DNA of 64,000 bases from Coccinella septempunctata (GCF_907165205.1 NC_058189.1:49316270-49380269); one strand, 5' to 3'; counted from the first letter of the stretch, positions 26,750 through 38,636 are shown. Numbers and translations are program-made. The notes: generated by a model not told the origin, from the sequence alone.

Positions 26750-28129
26750 AGGGTGACCAGACGTCCGTCATTGAGACGGACAGTCCGTCAATCGTCACTG
26801 GAAAACGTCCGTCAAAATGTCCGTCGAAATCTTGAAATTAATCTTTGACATAACACTCAATGATTTTATTCACTATTTTTCGTACCTTAGCCCGAGTGCG
26901 AACATCGCTAAATAAATCTCATAGTGAACGTCTTGGCGTTAATGAGTACGGTGGGAATTTGAACTTTGTAGTCTTCTCAATATTATTCAAGATTGATAAT
27001 AAAAAAATGCAAAATTGCGGAAGATCTTTCAAAAAAATTTCCCTTCCTTAAAAAAACAAAACTTGATTCTTAAATCCAATGAACAAAGTGTTCGGGTCAA
27101 TTCAGCATTGCATTTGGAGGAAGAATAGATATTATACGGCATGTTTTAAGTGACAATTGACAATCATAAAAAAATGTATAATGCAGCGTCTTCCTCCTTG
27201 ATCAAATATTTCAGACATTGAAATTTTGAGGATGTAGAAGCTTCTCTAGCAACGACTGAAGCTCTGTTCTCATTCCACAGTGTAATGCACAACCATCCGT
27301 ATTAATATATTATATATAATATATTATATTATTTATGTTGTGATAAGCGTTCATCATTTCTCTGTTTTCAATAAATTATATTTTTCCTTAAAATCGCCAT
27401 ACGTGGTAGGAAACTGTGAGCATACACAAGGTGATTCTTTGACTCGTGCAAATATTTTAGCAGTAGATTCTTGAGGTAAAAAGAAACACTTTCTTCCATT
27501 TTTTTCGAATCGGCTCGGTTGAAAAGATACAGGGTGTTGAAAAACCATAAAAAAATGTTATTTTCAGTTCTATCTCACAGTTTTATCGAATTAAATGAAT
27601 GATGAATCTTTTTCGAACACAAGATATCACCCACGTTTTCCAGTTTTCTCATTATGGCCATTACGTACAATATAAATACAAAAAATTCAGAAAACCCAAC
27701 TCTTGGAACTGTGTTGAGCGCTATCTAATGAATATTTGAACGTTTTGTAAAATAAAAGTATTCCTCATATTTTCTTGTATAATGCGCCATTTTCGTGTAA
27801 TTAGGCGTTCAAAAATCAAAAAAATCTGTGAAATTCGAAAAATTTGGTACTTCGACCGAATGCAACCCTTTTTAAAAGATCCACAGATGTGTAGTGTCAC
27901 AGATTTAGCTAGTTATTCTGAGGGTAATTTTGTTTTTCAGGGGGTGGCACAGCTCTTTTCTTTTTATAGGCCGAATCGGAAAAAATGGTACAGGAAAGAA
28001 ATGTTTCTTTTGACCTCATGAATCTACTGTTGAAATATTTTTACGATTCAAAGACTCACCCTGTATATATAAATATACTACATTCACCAGGTACGGCCGT
28101 CATTGAACTGGGGATAATCTGGTCAGCCT
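26750..28129 (+). mobile_element. hAT-like DNA element
   Basis: Left end AGGGTGACCAGACGTCCGTC and right end CTGGTCAGCCT form an imperfect TIR of the hAT type. Next to the left end the heptamer GTCCGTC recurs several times (26760-26826), like subterminal transposase sites. No transposase can be read; the frame near 26890 (RTSLNKSHSERL) is too short to assign. About half of the element is a nested MITE. Confidence 0.55.
27428..28068 (+). mobile_element. MITE family A copy nested in a hAT-like element
   Basis: Starts AAGGTGATTCTTTGACTCG and ends CAAAGACTCACCCTG. It lies within the hAT-like element 26750-28129. Confidence 0.82.
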
Positions 28130-28393
28130 ATGTAAAATTGAACCAACACACATGATAACGATAACAACAGTGTCCAATTTTTAATTAATGAAAATATTAT
28201 TATTATCTACAAATTGCAATTCACTTAATGACTAATAACCCCATAATTTCAAAGAAGAAATTTAGCCATCGATAATGCATTTTATTACAAATAAAGGACC
28301 CAAAAATTAAGATAACTACTCCAATACTGTATATGTTAGAGAGAAATGATCTGTACATTTTTGTAGATTTTTTTGGAGTTTATTTTTATGAAA

Positions 28394-29087
28394 CTGCGAT
28401 TTATGCCCCACCTCAGATTTTAATGATTTTTTTTTCATAGATAGAATTATTTATAACGAATCGAATGGTATTATTCTCAATCTGCGGCAGTTATAATTTT
28501 TTTGAAATATTTGTAAACTGCGTTAACTCGAATTCGACATTGTGCCTACGTCAGATTTTTCTGCTGATTTTTTCCTGGATGCAGAACATGATACAAAATC
28601 TATTCGTACAACTCTCAATCTCAGCAAACTTTGAATTTGAATTTGAGAGAAACTCGACAATTTCATCAAAATACCTACGTGTTATATTATTTTATCATGA
28701 AATATTATATTTTCACCTTTCAATGCTTTGAACCTACATTTAAATCGTCAAAAATGATATTTTCATGAATGAAATTGATTTTTCACTGTCCTTATCCAAC
28801 CTAACAGCCTAACCTAACCTCAAAATGATTCAGTTCAATTTTTAGCCAAAATTGATCAATTATATTATTCACGTTTCTCCCAATGAATCACCTCAAAACC
28901 CCAATTTGTTGAGTTCTGTTGAGAAAAACATTCAAATGTAATAATTGAGTGAATTTAACGAACATTTCAATAAATCATAGCTACTGAATTATAATTTTAC
29001 GCAAATTGGGATAACTACCATTCGATTCCTGACTCTATGTATATAAAAAAATAATCATCAAAATCTGAGGGCTATAAATCGAAGTCG
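28394..29087. mobile_element. Fold-back element (about 130-bp arms)
   Basis: CTCAGATTTTAATGATTTTT near 28415 is answered by AATAATCATCAAAATCTGAG near 29050, and matching continues inward through AATCGAATGGTA. Arm limits are approximate. Confidence 0.65.
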
Positions 29088-29723
29088 GGAATTTTAACGT
29101 TGAGGTTCGCTGTTGTATTTTTTCGGGAGAAAAACTAACGATATTTAGGATTAAAAAAATTGCCGGTTTTCAGAAGTCTACATCTTTTTCTAGTTGGTTA
29201 GAAACGAGATTAGTTTATGGTAGTTTTCTTCAAATTTTTTTCCAGTGTACCATATATACCACCTAGTTCATACGGCCTCGCATATATGTATTTCAGCAAA
29301 AACCTTCAGAACCCTAAACACGCGAGCCTAACCTGCCCTTGACCCTTTTTAAATGAATGATTCCATTCGTTTGTGCGGCGAATGGGTATTCAATTGGTCT
29401 TTATTCAGCTGATTGGGAAAAGCGCGATTGTTTCATTATTGTTATTACTGCAATAAATTTAATTGAGAGGATTGCTTGTTGGGTTTCAATCTTCGTCTCG
29501 ATTACGAATCGATTAAAATAGTTATTTTTAGACGAGCAGCGATTTGTGAAACGAAATTATATTTTAGCGAAATGGTAAAGTTCAAACTCATGATAAATAC
29601 AAATATAGTATTGAAAATTGCCCACCAATTTCTTCGAAATTCAATGGCATTCAAGAAGTTCGGCCTATTTTTATTAAACATAAAGTATTCCATGAAACTT
29701 GAAACATATTAACGAATTTTTCA

Positions 29724-29798
29724 AACCACGACACGTGTTTAGTTTATCTTCACCCACCTGAAGATGCTATTGTAATATCGAAACACGTGTCGTGGTTC
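29724..29798 (+). repeat. Hairpin with hammerhead-like core
   Basis: AACCACGACACGTGTTT and its reverse complement form arms of 17 bp. Inside and overlapping is a hammerhead-like order: CCAC, CTGAAGA (29758-29764), an AT-rich segment, GAAAC, ACGT, GTC and GTGG. Stem II is weak and the 10.1-11.1 pair is not G-C, so function is doubtful. Confidence 0.4.
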
Positions 29799-29832
29799 GA
29801 AAACTCATTTTGTGAAATAACCTGTTACAAGT

Positions 29833-30324
29833 TCAATTATGGATTTTCATCAAGTATCGGCTACAATTCAATATTATTCCACGAAATTTTGAATATGTAT
29901 TGATGATTTGAGTAATGCGAATTCGAATTTGGTATGGAATAGTGGAATAAAATGATCCTAGGTCTCTCTCAACGTCATCAAGAGAATTTGCCGGGTTTTC
30001 ATGAAAAAACGATAAAACGCTAATTTCGTTATTTCCCTCATCCACCACATTTCTCTGTTTGCATACCGTTTTGTTATGAGTGAACCAAAATTTCATGTTT
30101 TTCATTGTTCTATTGATGGTGTCTCTTGATAGTGCATGTCTGTCGGTAAACCTTTCAATGAAGGGTCTAATAATTGTTCTGCTAACAACTCGATTATACT
30201 CACCATGAATACGAGCAATCTTCGTTCGTGAAATCAGACATCTTGTCGAAATTTTAATAAACAACTCAAATGAGACCGCATGGAAATGAATTTTTTCATA
30301 TGTAAATGACATGCAATGAAACAT
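29833..30324 (-). pseudogene. IS630/Tc1-like transposase, N-terminal remnant
   Basis: The minus-strand frame contains KIARIHGEYNRVVSRTIIRP and, after a degenerate stretch, a helix-turn-helix-like segment (FFHENPANSLDDVERDLGSF) resembling the N-terminal region of DUF4817-type insect transposases. The catalytic part is absent. Assignment is by resemblance only. Confidence 0.45.
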
Positions 30325-30329
30325 GAATA

Positions 30330-31607
30330 GTTGGGGAGCCGACGATGCTATATCGGGATTTACCCGAGCGTCGTGGAAACCTAGTGGATTATGAAGATTA
30401 GATGGTAGAAAGAAAAAAAGGTCAATGATGTGTGCACTTTAAGCGGTGGGGAAAGCATCTGCAGGGTCTCAAAGATGTAAAAAAAATCGTCAGGTGTACA
30501 TACCCGGCCGTGTCAGATTAAGATACTGTATATGCTCTACGTTTCTCTGATAATGAATTCATGCTTATCTGACAGTTTGCGCGGTGGGACTGGCCGTACG
30601 GAAGAGTTGAAAATGGTACAAAAATTTTTTTTTTCCAGCGTGTCAGATTTTTTGAGGATATGTTATTTGGACCCAAAGGAAGCTACTTTTCAAGGGAATG
30701 ACAATTTGGACGTGACGCAAGGCCACAGCGGTCCTTTGAAAATGTAAAAAAAAAATCGTTACTTGTACATACTCGAGCGTGTCAGATCTTCGTACAGATG
30801 GTTAATCTGGGTGTTGTAGACGTGTTGACCCATTAATCTGACACTAATCAGGGGGGGTTTTCTTAATCTGACTCTTTGCAGATGATAAAAATCCCTTTTT
30901 TTCGTATTATTCCCTCCCTGTACCTCTAATCGGTTTTGTATTCATTATGAAAGTTGTAGATAATAAAATTCTACACAACTTTCGTCCAAAGCAATTTTAC
31001 ATACTCTTAACCGTTCTCGAGTTAGAGGGCGATAAGAGCGAGAAGCTTAGCCACACATGCGAAAGGGCAAGGTCAATGTAGAATCCCAGTCTAATCTATA
31101 ATAAAATTGTCTGTGACCGAACCTTAGAATGTACTATTTTCCAACGAGTGAATTTTCGCTTCAGCATGTATCGCTAAACACCTCGCATTAATCGCCATAT
31201 ATCTCAAAAACGTTTGAAGGTAGAAAAAATTGCTTGGGACAAAATTTTTAGAAAATGTTATGCTCTATAACTTTTATAATGAATGCGAAAAGATCTGAAG
31301 CCCAGGGAAGGAGATAATTCAAAAAAATTGATTTTTGTGACCTTTATGGCCAATTTTTATTGTTTGGGCTTGCTAAAACTGTCAGATTATATTTTTTCCG
31401 TTATTCTTGAATCATTAGCTTCAAAATAGGAAAAAATGCCACCGCGCTCGAGAATGTACACGTGACGTTTTTTTTTGCAACTTTGGCGCCCTCCCACACA
31501 TTTTCGACAAGCTTAAATGGTCAGATTAAGAGAATATATACTTTTCAATATGTAATTAATCTGACACACACGAGTAAATCCCGAATTTCCCCCTTCGGCT
31601 CCCCAAC
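30330..31607. mobile_element. 1.28-kb TIR element with repeated TGTCAGATTA motifs
   Basis: Ends GTTGGGGAGCCGA..CGGGATTTACCCG and CGAGTAAATCCCG..TCGGCTCCCCAAC are inverted and flanked by TA. At least seven copies of TGTCAGAT or its complement lie inside (near 30512, 30643, 30780, 30837, 30866, 31520, 31558), and a module of about 50 bp is repeated at 30475-30525 and 30742-30792. No coding frame is recognisable. It fits a non-autonomous DNA transposon of unassigned superfamily. Confidence 0.7.
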
Positions 31608-31779
31608 TAGAATATAATGACAAATTTCTTACTATAAAAGATTCTCATTATGTTATTCGCTAGATAAAAATATAACCCATTTTCGAATTCGACACTTACG
31701 TTATGGGAAGATTTAACTTGAATTTATCGGCATGCTGTGCGTATTCTTACTTTCAATTCTCCTACTTTTCGGGCTGTGC

Positions 31780-32280
31780 TTTATACACATTGAGTTTGTC
31801 AAGTTAAGCGAGCGTGGTGGCCACTCCATATCTCTTGGAAATTATCTGTGAAACATTGTTTCACTAAATCTTATGTAATATTCATATCCTTATCCTTTTA
31901 CAAAAAAACCTTATTCACTTCCAACTAGATGCAGCTTTCATCCAGTGAGGCAATGGGCAATGGCTCCCTGATCATTTACGAGAGCCACCATGCTCCCCAG
32001 CTATGACACCTTTAAATTTTTCCTCTGGGAACATTTAAAGTGGTTTGTGTATAAAACACAGCCCTGTTTTGTGGAAGAATTGAAACTAATAATACGCACA
32101 GTAGGCCTAGAAATTCAAGTTGAAGTTTTCCAAAACGTATGGTCTATGTGAAAAGAATATTTTTATCTACAAAATAATGAAGAACATTTTGAAAATCTTT
32201 CGCAGTAACAAATTTTCATGTTTCATTGCAACTCTGCTTGCTATTGTAACTATTCTACTCTGTTTTATTTGATTCTTCGA
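31780..32280 (+). pseudogene. IS630/Tc1-like transposase, C-terminal remnant 1
   Basis: With one frameshift the stretch reads CSPAMTPLNF then FFLWEHLKWFVYKTQP and CFVEELKLIIRTVGLEI, the region around the last catalytic acid (SPDLTPLDFFLWG in the family). Asp is replaced by Ala and Asn. A related copy is at 34850-35490. Confidence 0.6.
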
Positions 32281-32390
32281 GAGTTGTAACAAAAAAAATA
32301 ATTTTTTAAAAGGCAAACCAATTACCTTTGAAAAAATGTGTCACTCAACCCCCTCCATTTAAGATTTTAAGGGTTGCTGTCATCACGCTC

Positions 32391-33394
32391 ACAGGGTTGA
32401 TACAAATTGATGTTTTAGCATTACAGCTTTTAAACCAGAGAAGATAGACAAAATCTGATACCCCATTCTCGTTCTCGTTTTCTGAGAAACAAACAAGAGA
32501 CGTAATCATTTTTGGCCACCTTCTTTTGTTTTCGAGTTATTAGCGAAAATTGGAAAAATGGCGATATCGAAATAAATTTATACCTCCGCTTATATATACC
32601 TTTTTAGAAAGATTTTTAACTACGAAGCTATGAACCAAAGTTATGTTTTTTTAAACTGGAACACTAGATTTTTTTCCATATTTTTATTGTTTCAACTTTT
32701 GATGAGCATAAAGAAATGATATGATTATCACAGTCTCCTTCTATTAGTCCCTTCATTTATATGCTTCTTACTCAATTTCTCCAAGATTCAAATTTTGTGA
32801 AAATTGGTAAAAATCATAGACATTGCCGGAAGGAGACTGCTCTTGTTATAGGAAGCTCTATTTTTCTGTGCTCCTCAAAAGTTGAAACCATAGGAATATT
32901 GAAAAAAAAGGACCATTTTCTATTATTTATATTGATACAAACCACATGATGTTACATATTCTCGAAATCAGTAAAAATAAAGCTCTCAAAAAATTGAATG
33001 CACAGAAATCTAGTGTTCCCATTCAGAAAAACATAACATAAATAAAACCAATTTACTTTTTTCGGGATGTTATTGAAATCGATTAGGAATATTATGTATC
33101 CGTCATTAAAAATCCTGCTAAAAAGGCGAGCACGCCACTGGATTCTACGTAAAAAAAGTGTACGTATAATGTTTTAATCTCAGAACTCTTTCATCAATAT
33201 TAGCGGAGATATAAATTTATTTCGATATCGCCATTTTTCCAATTTTCGCTTATAACTAGAAAACAAAAGGAGTGGCCAAAAATGAGTACTTCTCTTGTTT
33301 GTTTCTCAGAAAAAGAGAACGAGAATGGGGTATCAGATTTTTTCTTCTGGTTTGAAAGCTGTAGTGCTAAAACACCGAAATTTGCCTACCCTGT
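32391..33394. mobile_element. Fold-back element (about 200-bp arms)
   Basis: Arms 32391-32592 and 33193-33394 are inverted copies (GGCGATATCGAAATAAATTT, TCTCGTTTTCTGAGAAACAA). Termini are ACAGGGTTG and CTACCCTGT. The 600-bp loop holds no recognisable gene. Confidence 0.82.
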
Positions 33395-34650
33395 ACAGGG
33401 TGGGCAAAATTCGATGGGTTTGGTAGCAGCTCTGTAACAGTGACAACTAGGAGAAAAGCAATGGCACGTTTTAGACCTTGATTACCAAAAAACGGATAAT
33501 GGCGAAAAGCACATCCCTCTATCTTCTTTCATTTTCATGTTATAAGAGAAAACTCATTTTTTGGCTGATTGAATTGGTGCTTTTATTTCCTTCTGTTTCA
33601 GTGATATCGAAAAACAAATGTAACATGTAACTTTTTCATGTAGAATGCAGTGACGTTATCAAATATTTCTTTCTGACCCTCACTTCATTGATACAGCTAA
33701 CAGTACCTAGCTTTCATTTTTTGATTAAGTATAAACCCTAAACCCCATGTTTATTTACATATTCCACTTCTATATTTTTGTCTGATTCAGAATAAATACT
33801 ATACGTCGTGTTTCTAATTGTTCTTTCCAATAAAAAAAAACCTAGTTCGGTCAAGTCGGCAAGTTATTTTCATTGATAGCGAGAATATTGGTCTAAAAGC
33901 TCAAATATCAGTGAGGTCATGATCGAATTCACATCAAAATCAAAAATGTGATAATTAATTGGGCATGCCATTTGAAAAAAATATGTGTATAACTAAGTGA
34001 CAAAAACTCGATAATATTTTAGATTTTCTTGTCATGCAATTGAAAACGAATTTCATAATATCTTCTGTAGTTCGCCGTAAAATTTTGGGTGATGTTATGG
34101 AAGAATGTCCTGTATAGTTTTCAGATCACTTTCCAAAACAATAACTAATAATTTTTTACCATACTCTACATTAGGTGTATCCAACTTTTTATGACCTGGG
34201 TGAATTTCGACGACAAATTCTGTGAAACCATAATACATAATATTTCCATAAAGTACAAAGTTCATAAGTGAATCCACTATACAAATATAAAATAAAACTA
34301 TGCACTCAGGTAAAGTGAGAGCTATCCGTACTCTCTCCTCCATAACATTATTGCTTCGGAATGTAAACATCAGAGGTTACGATGAAGATAAATGATTCCT
34401 CATTCACCTGTTGCCTTGTATAGGTCAGGTCAGAACGACGAAATCTGGGTCAGGTATACGTATACCATACATTCTTATGGTCAGACAACATTTACCGATG
34501 GCGGCAACTGAAAGATTCACAGTTTCAACTTGTAATTTATCTCGATATTCTATCTCAAGCTTGATTAATTGCATTGGAACTCCAATAAGAAGTCGAACGA
34601 TATCAACGTTCAGTACCTACCTTCTATACAATTATCTTTAGACACAAATG
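33395..34650. other. Unassigned, starting with a mobile-element end
   Basis: ACAGGGTGGGCAAAATTCG at 33395 and the following GCAGCTCTGTAACAG..AGAAAAGCAATGGCACG resemble the left end of the fold-back at 5475. No distal partner or gene seen further on. Confidence 0.4.
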
Positions 34651-34653
34651 AGT

Positions 34654-34805
34654 GCATTGGCGTAGCCAGATTTTTTTTTGGAACTTGGAAGCTCAACGTA
34701 GTTTTATGCTTGCATGCTCGTGAATTTAGTCGATTTCTGTGTCTGGAGGAGGAGGGCACCGAGCCTTCTGAGGGGAGGCTGTGCCCACCCTGTCTCCCAC
34801 CGGTC
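34654..34805 (+). repeat. Dispersed GC-richer repeat, copy 1
   Basis: GGCGTAGCCAGATTTTTT.., GAAGCTCAACGTAGTTTTAT and GAATTTAGTCGATTT recur in diverged form at 58991-59116. Non-coding. Confidence 0.6.
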
Positions 34806-34849
34806 TATTCACATGATTAGGTGTAAAGGGAATATCAGAATGATGATTT

Positions 34850-35490
34850 TGCACCAGAATGGCAGAGTCAAGTCTGAGGAGCGTAGTGGCCATTCTCCCT
34901 CTTTCTCCGATCCATTTCTCTTAGAACAGGTCCAATTGGATGGCCCTGATGCTCCCCAGATTTGACACATGTAGTTTTTTTCCTCCGGAGATATTTGAAG
35001 TCGTTTGTGTATCAAACGCAGCTCGTAGATGTAGAAGAATTGAAAGTAAGAATATGTACAGCCATAGGCAGAAATAAAGGAGAAGACGACCCCCGAGGTA
35101 AAGATGTTGGGTGGAGAAGACGCCGAAAATTCTAAAAATTCATAAAAACAACTAAAAAGCTCCAAAATAGCTGTTTTTACCGCTGTTTTTCTTCTCCCTC
35201 CTTTTTCTTCCTATTCGCCCTTTCCTTCACCTTTCCTCTTTATCTTTTTTCTAGGGGGGCACCGTGGACATTTGGGGGGGGGGGGCACTGCCCTTCCTGC
35301 CCCCCCTTTTCCGGCTATATTTACAGCATTTCTAGAAATCCCAGTATTCCAAATCATAAGGGCCGAATTTGTAAATACGGTTGTATTTTTGTCTACAGAA
35401 TAATCAATGGACAACACTTAAAAAAAATTTTATTGTAACTTTGGTTATTGCAACAATTCTACTCCTTTTTTTTATTTTTCGGAAGTACCT
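34850..35490 (+). pseudogene. IS630/Tc1-like transposase, C-terminal remnant 2
   Basis: One frame reads CSPDLTHVVFFLRRYLKSFV then YQTQLVDVEELKVRI, homologous to the remnant at 31780-32280. Downstream parts (CAGAATAATCAA.., TTATTGCAACAATTCTACTC) also match the other copy. A G13 run and C7 run (35272-35306) have been inserted between them. Confidence 0.6.
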
Positions 35491-35809
35491 ACCTACTAAT
35501 AAAATGTCAAGTGTAGGTGTGGCATTTTTGAAAAGGCAATCCACAAACATGTATAATGTTCATGTCTTGTTAGCGGAGGTTTCAGTAAAGAAAAACTAGA
35601 ATGTATGCCTGACACTTCTACCAGCAATCTTTAAACTCTACTTTTTGAGGGTACGCTGTCCTCCATACAGAGTGAGTAATAGGAAATGTAGTTACCTACA
35701 AAATTAATATTTACTAATAAAGATAAATTCAGATGCATACCACCCGACGATATGAATATCTGAATTGAACTAGCCAATTTGCCATCGTCAAGGCCCCAAA
35801 TGGAGTACG

Positions 35810-35903
35810 CTCCACCGAAGAAAAGCAGATGCTGACATTGCTGACCATGGTTTCGGCCTCATTTGGCCTCATCAGAGCAACATAGCATTTTTCTACGGTG
35901 GAG
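35810..35903 (-). ncRNA. Hammerhead ribozyme, core intact, with 9-nt insertion in stem I (left arm)
   Basis: On the minus strand the same motif occurs: CTGATGAG (plus-strand CTCATCAG at 35868-35875), stem II, CGAAAC, stem III and GTC at 35845-35843. Directly after the cleavage site a 9-nt insertion (AGCAATGTC) repeats part of stem I and creates a second GTC. The distal CTCCACCG/CGGTGGAG helix is kept. Activity with the altered stem I is uncertain. Confidence 0.78.
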
Positions 35904-36073
35904 AACGTTTGGAATTGATGGAACTTTATTCAATGTTGGCATGTTCTACTGGGTACTTCGTCTTGGTTTCTATCTGGAGGGGATTGAATCGGACACCGTT
36001 TCATACTGGGTTAATATTACCCAGTAGAACATGCCAACATTGAATAAAGTTCCGTCAATTCCAAACGTTCTCC

Positions 36074-38206
36074 GCTAACCCATCCACAATAGACTTTGCA
36101 ATTTCCAAAAATTTAACCGTCAAACAACCTCATGCCATAAATGAGATGGATTCGGACCATTTGCCTGTATCTTTCAACATTCCAAATTGCACCCCCCCAA
36201 TAATAACATATAAGAAAACAACCTATTCAACTAATTGGACTAAGTTTAAAGAAAGGTGCCAACGGCTTATTCAAATAAATTACCTGCTCCATACCACAGC
36301 TGAAATCGACCAAGCAGTTGAAACCTTTTCTTCGACCATTCTGAAATGCTATAAAGCGTCTACAACTATAACCAACGATGAAAACCACAACGAAGAACTC
36401 CCTACAGAACTTAAAGAAATCATTCAACTCAAAAATAGAACTAGAAAACGTCTCCAACGAAATTTTGATGTAGATACATACCACGTATATAAACAATTAG
36501 TTTCGCAATCAAGATCAATGATTTCCTCGTACAAAACAAAAAAATGGGAAGATTTCACTCAGAATTTAAATAATTCTAGCGACATGTGGAGATTAGTTAG
36601 GAAACTTAAACAAAGTGATAACACCCAAAAAATTCCTCCCCTTCGAAGCAGTCAAGGTATACTATTTGAGGAAAAGGACAAAGCAGATCACCTAGCTGGA
36701 ACATACGCTGAAATCCACGAATCCTCAAACAATCTGTCAGACAGTGAAACAGAGAAACTAGTGGAAGATACATTCCAATCATTCATTTCACTTCCCACTC
36801 TCATTCAAAATGAAGATCTCACCTCTCCCTCAGAAATCAAAAGCATTCTAAAATCGCTCAAAAGAAAAAAAGCCCCAGGGGACGACAAAATTCGAAATAA
36901 AACCTTAAAATCCCTACCACGTAAAGCGATTGTACAACTATCAAACATTTTCAATAGCTGCCTTCGTCTCAATTATTTTCCACAGATATGGAAAAACGCA
37001 ATAGTCCTACCATTCCGTAAAGCTTCCAAAGATCCCAAACTCGCAATAAATTACAGACCCATCAGCCTATTACCTTCAATTTCGAAAATCCTTGAGAGGA
37101 TTATCTTAGTCCGACTTCGTAAACATGATGAAGATAACAATCTTACCATCGAAGAACAATACGGTTTTCGCGAAAACCACAGTACTATTTTACAACTAGC
37201 AAACCTAACTGACAGAATTGCTAAAAATTTCAATTTAAATAAAATCACAGCTATGATAAGCCTTGACATAGAGAAGGCGTTCGACACGGTCTGGCACAAG
37301 GGACTCATCTATAAATTAATCATGAAAGCTTTCCCTGCATATTTGATTAAAATAATCATTTCATATCTTGAAAATAGAACTTTCCAGGTTAAAGTAGGTC
37401 ACACATTATCTGAAAAGAAGAAAATTGCAGCAGGTGTTCCACAAGGGGGTCTGCTTTCTCCCGACCTATTCAAACATTATATAAACGACATACCGAAAGA
37501 TAACAACACTAAAATCTATCTCTTCGCGGACGACACGGCTATCACTTCTGAGTCTTGGTCCAAAGCGCAGGCAACAAAATATTTACAAGTCCATTTAAAT
37601 AAATTGGAAAAATATTATCACAAATGGAAAATTAAAATTAATGCTTCCAAAACAAACCTGACCTACTTCACACATAAACGCCGCGTCTCCCCCACCAAAA
37701 ATTTAACATTTTGCAACCAACCAATAGCTGAGAAGAATCACCTGAAATATCTTGGAGTCATTCTTGATAAAAAATTGAACTTTAATAATCATACCAATGA
37801 AATCATCAGCAAAAGTATTGTACTGCTCAGTGGGGTCTTCCCGCTGCTTTGCAAGGAAAGCAAACTCAACCGTACATCCAAAATCAGGATCTACAAACAA
37901 GGCATTAGGCCCATCATGACTTACGCAAATCCGATTTGGAGTAAGATGACTAAAACCAATTACGGCAAACTTCAACGCGTCCAAAATAAATTTCTTCGAA
38001 TCATTTTGAATAAATCCAGAGAAACCAAAATAAAAGAACTCCACCAAGAGTCTAATGTTGAAACAATTCAAAATATTGTTAAGGAAGAAACCTCTAAATT
38101 TTTCAACCATAATATCATGAAATTAGAAAAGACCTCCCACCTTAAAAATTATTTTCTTCCGACAAGGAGAATAAAACATAGATTAATTCAACATTTGATT
38201 ATGTGA
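36074..38206 (+). pseudogene. Jockey-type ORF2 remnant: end of endonuclease and complete reverse transcriptase
   Basis: The frame is open from the insertion junction to the stop at 38206 (710 codons; first ATG at 36146). It begins with the last endonuclease motifs, PSTIDFAIS and SDHLPVSF, so most of the endonuclease is missing. The RT is complete: KKAPGDDKI, YRPISLLPSISKILERII, YGFRENHSTILQL, LDIEKAFDTV, GVPQGGLLSP and LFADDTAI with both catalytic Asp near residue 460, then WKIKINASKT and the C-terminal Jockey region. There is no internal stop, which argues for recent insertion. Autonomous activity is unlikely without ORF1 and the endonuclease. Confidence 0.92.
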
Positions 38207-38498
38207 ATTTCACTGCCTCTTTTATTTAACCCATCTGAGCACTAGTTGTGTTTTCTTCGCGCACTCGACATGCCTCAGCAAAAAACTACACACTCATATA
38301 AAACTTATGTAATCATTTTTTCAAACTTCTAGACTAGGTAAAACATTAGTTAGGCACTAGTATCCAAAACTATACATTAAGCCATATGTCAACATTGTAT
38401 ATATCCCCTTGCATATATAGCCCTGTAACATAGCTTAAAAACTTTAAATTAAAACAACTGCAAAGTTAAAAAAAAAAAGTTGTGTTTTCTTCTTCTTC
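36074..38498 (+). mobile_element. Jockey-clade LINE, 5'-truncated, with 9-bp target-site duplication
   Basis: The element is cut at its 5' end inside the endonuclease domain and inserted in one arm of the hammerhead-ribozyme element. The duplicated target ACGTTCTCC is at 36065-36073 and 38499-38507. The 3' UTR runs to an A11 tail (38468-38478), followed by 20 further bases (38479-38498) that are not target sequence. Fifteen of those bases match 38243-38257 in the element's own 3' UTR. Confidence 0.9.
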
Positions 38499-38503
38499 AC
38501 GTT

Positions 38504-38589
38504 CTCCACCGTAGAAAAAATGCTATGTTGCTCTGATGAGGCCAAATGAGGCCGAAACCATGGTCAGCATCTGCTTTTCTTCGGTGGAG
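38504..38589 (+). ncRNA. Hammerhead ribozyme, core intact (right arm)
   Basis: The core CTGATGA is at 38533-38539, stem II is GGCC/GGCC closing loop AAATGA, then GAAA, a short stem III (ACC..GGT) and the cleavage triplet GTC ending at 38565. Stem I forms from TGCT/AGCA, then an internal loop, AGAAAA/TTTTCT and CTCCACCG/CGGTGGAG. All invariant nucleotides (C3, U4, G5, A6, G8, A9, G12, A13, A14, A15.1, U16.1, C17) are present. Cleavage is predicted between 38565 and 38566. Confidence 0.85.
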
Positions 38590-38636
38590 CGTACTCCATT
38601 TGGGGCCTTGACGATGGCAAATTGGCTAGTTCAATT

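Noticed and set aside
28801..28830. CCTAACCTAACCT resembling the insect telomere repeat TTAGG
   Set aside because: Only about two and a half units; far too short to call an interstitial telomere array.
35272..35306. G13 and C7 runs as a functional G-quadruplex
   Set aside because: Single homopolymer runs within degenerate transposon sequence; no evidence of function beyond composition.
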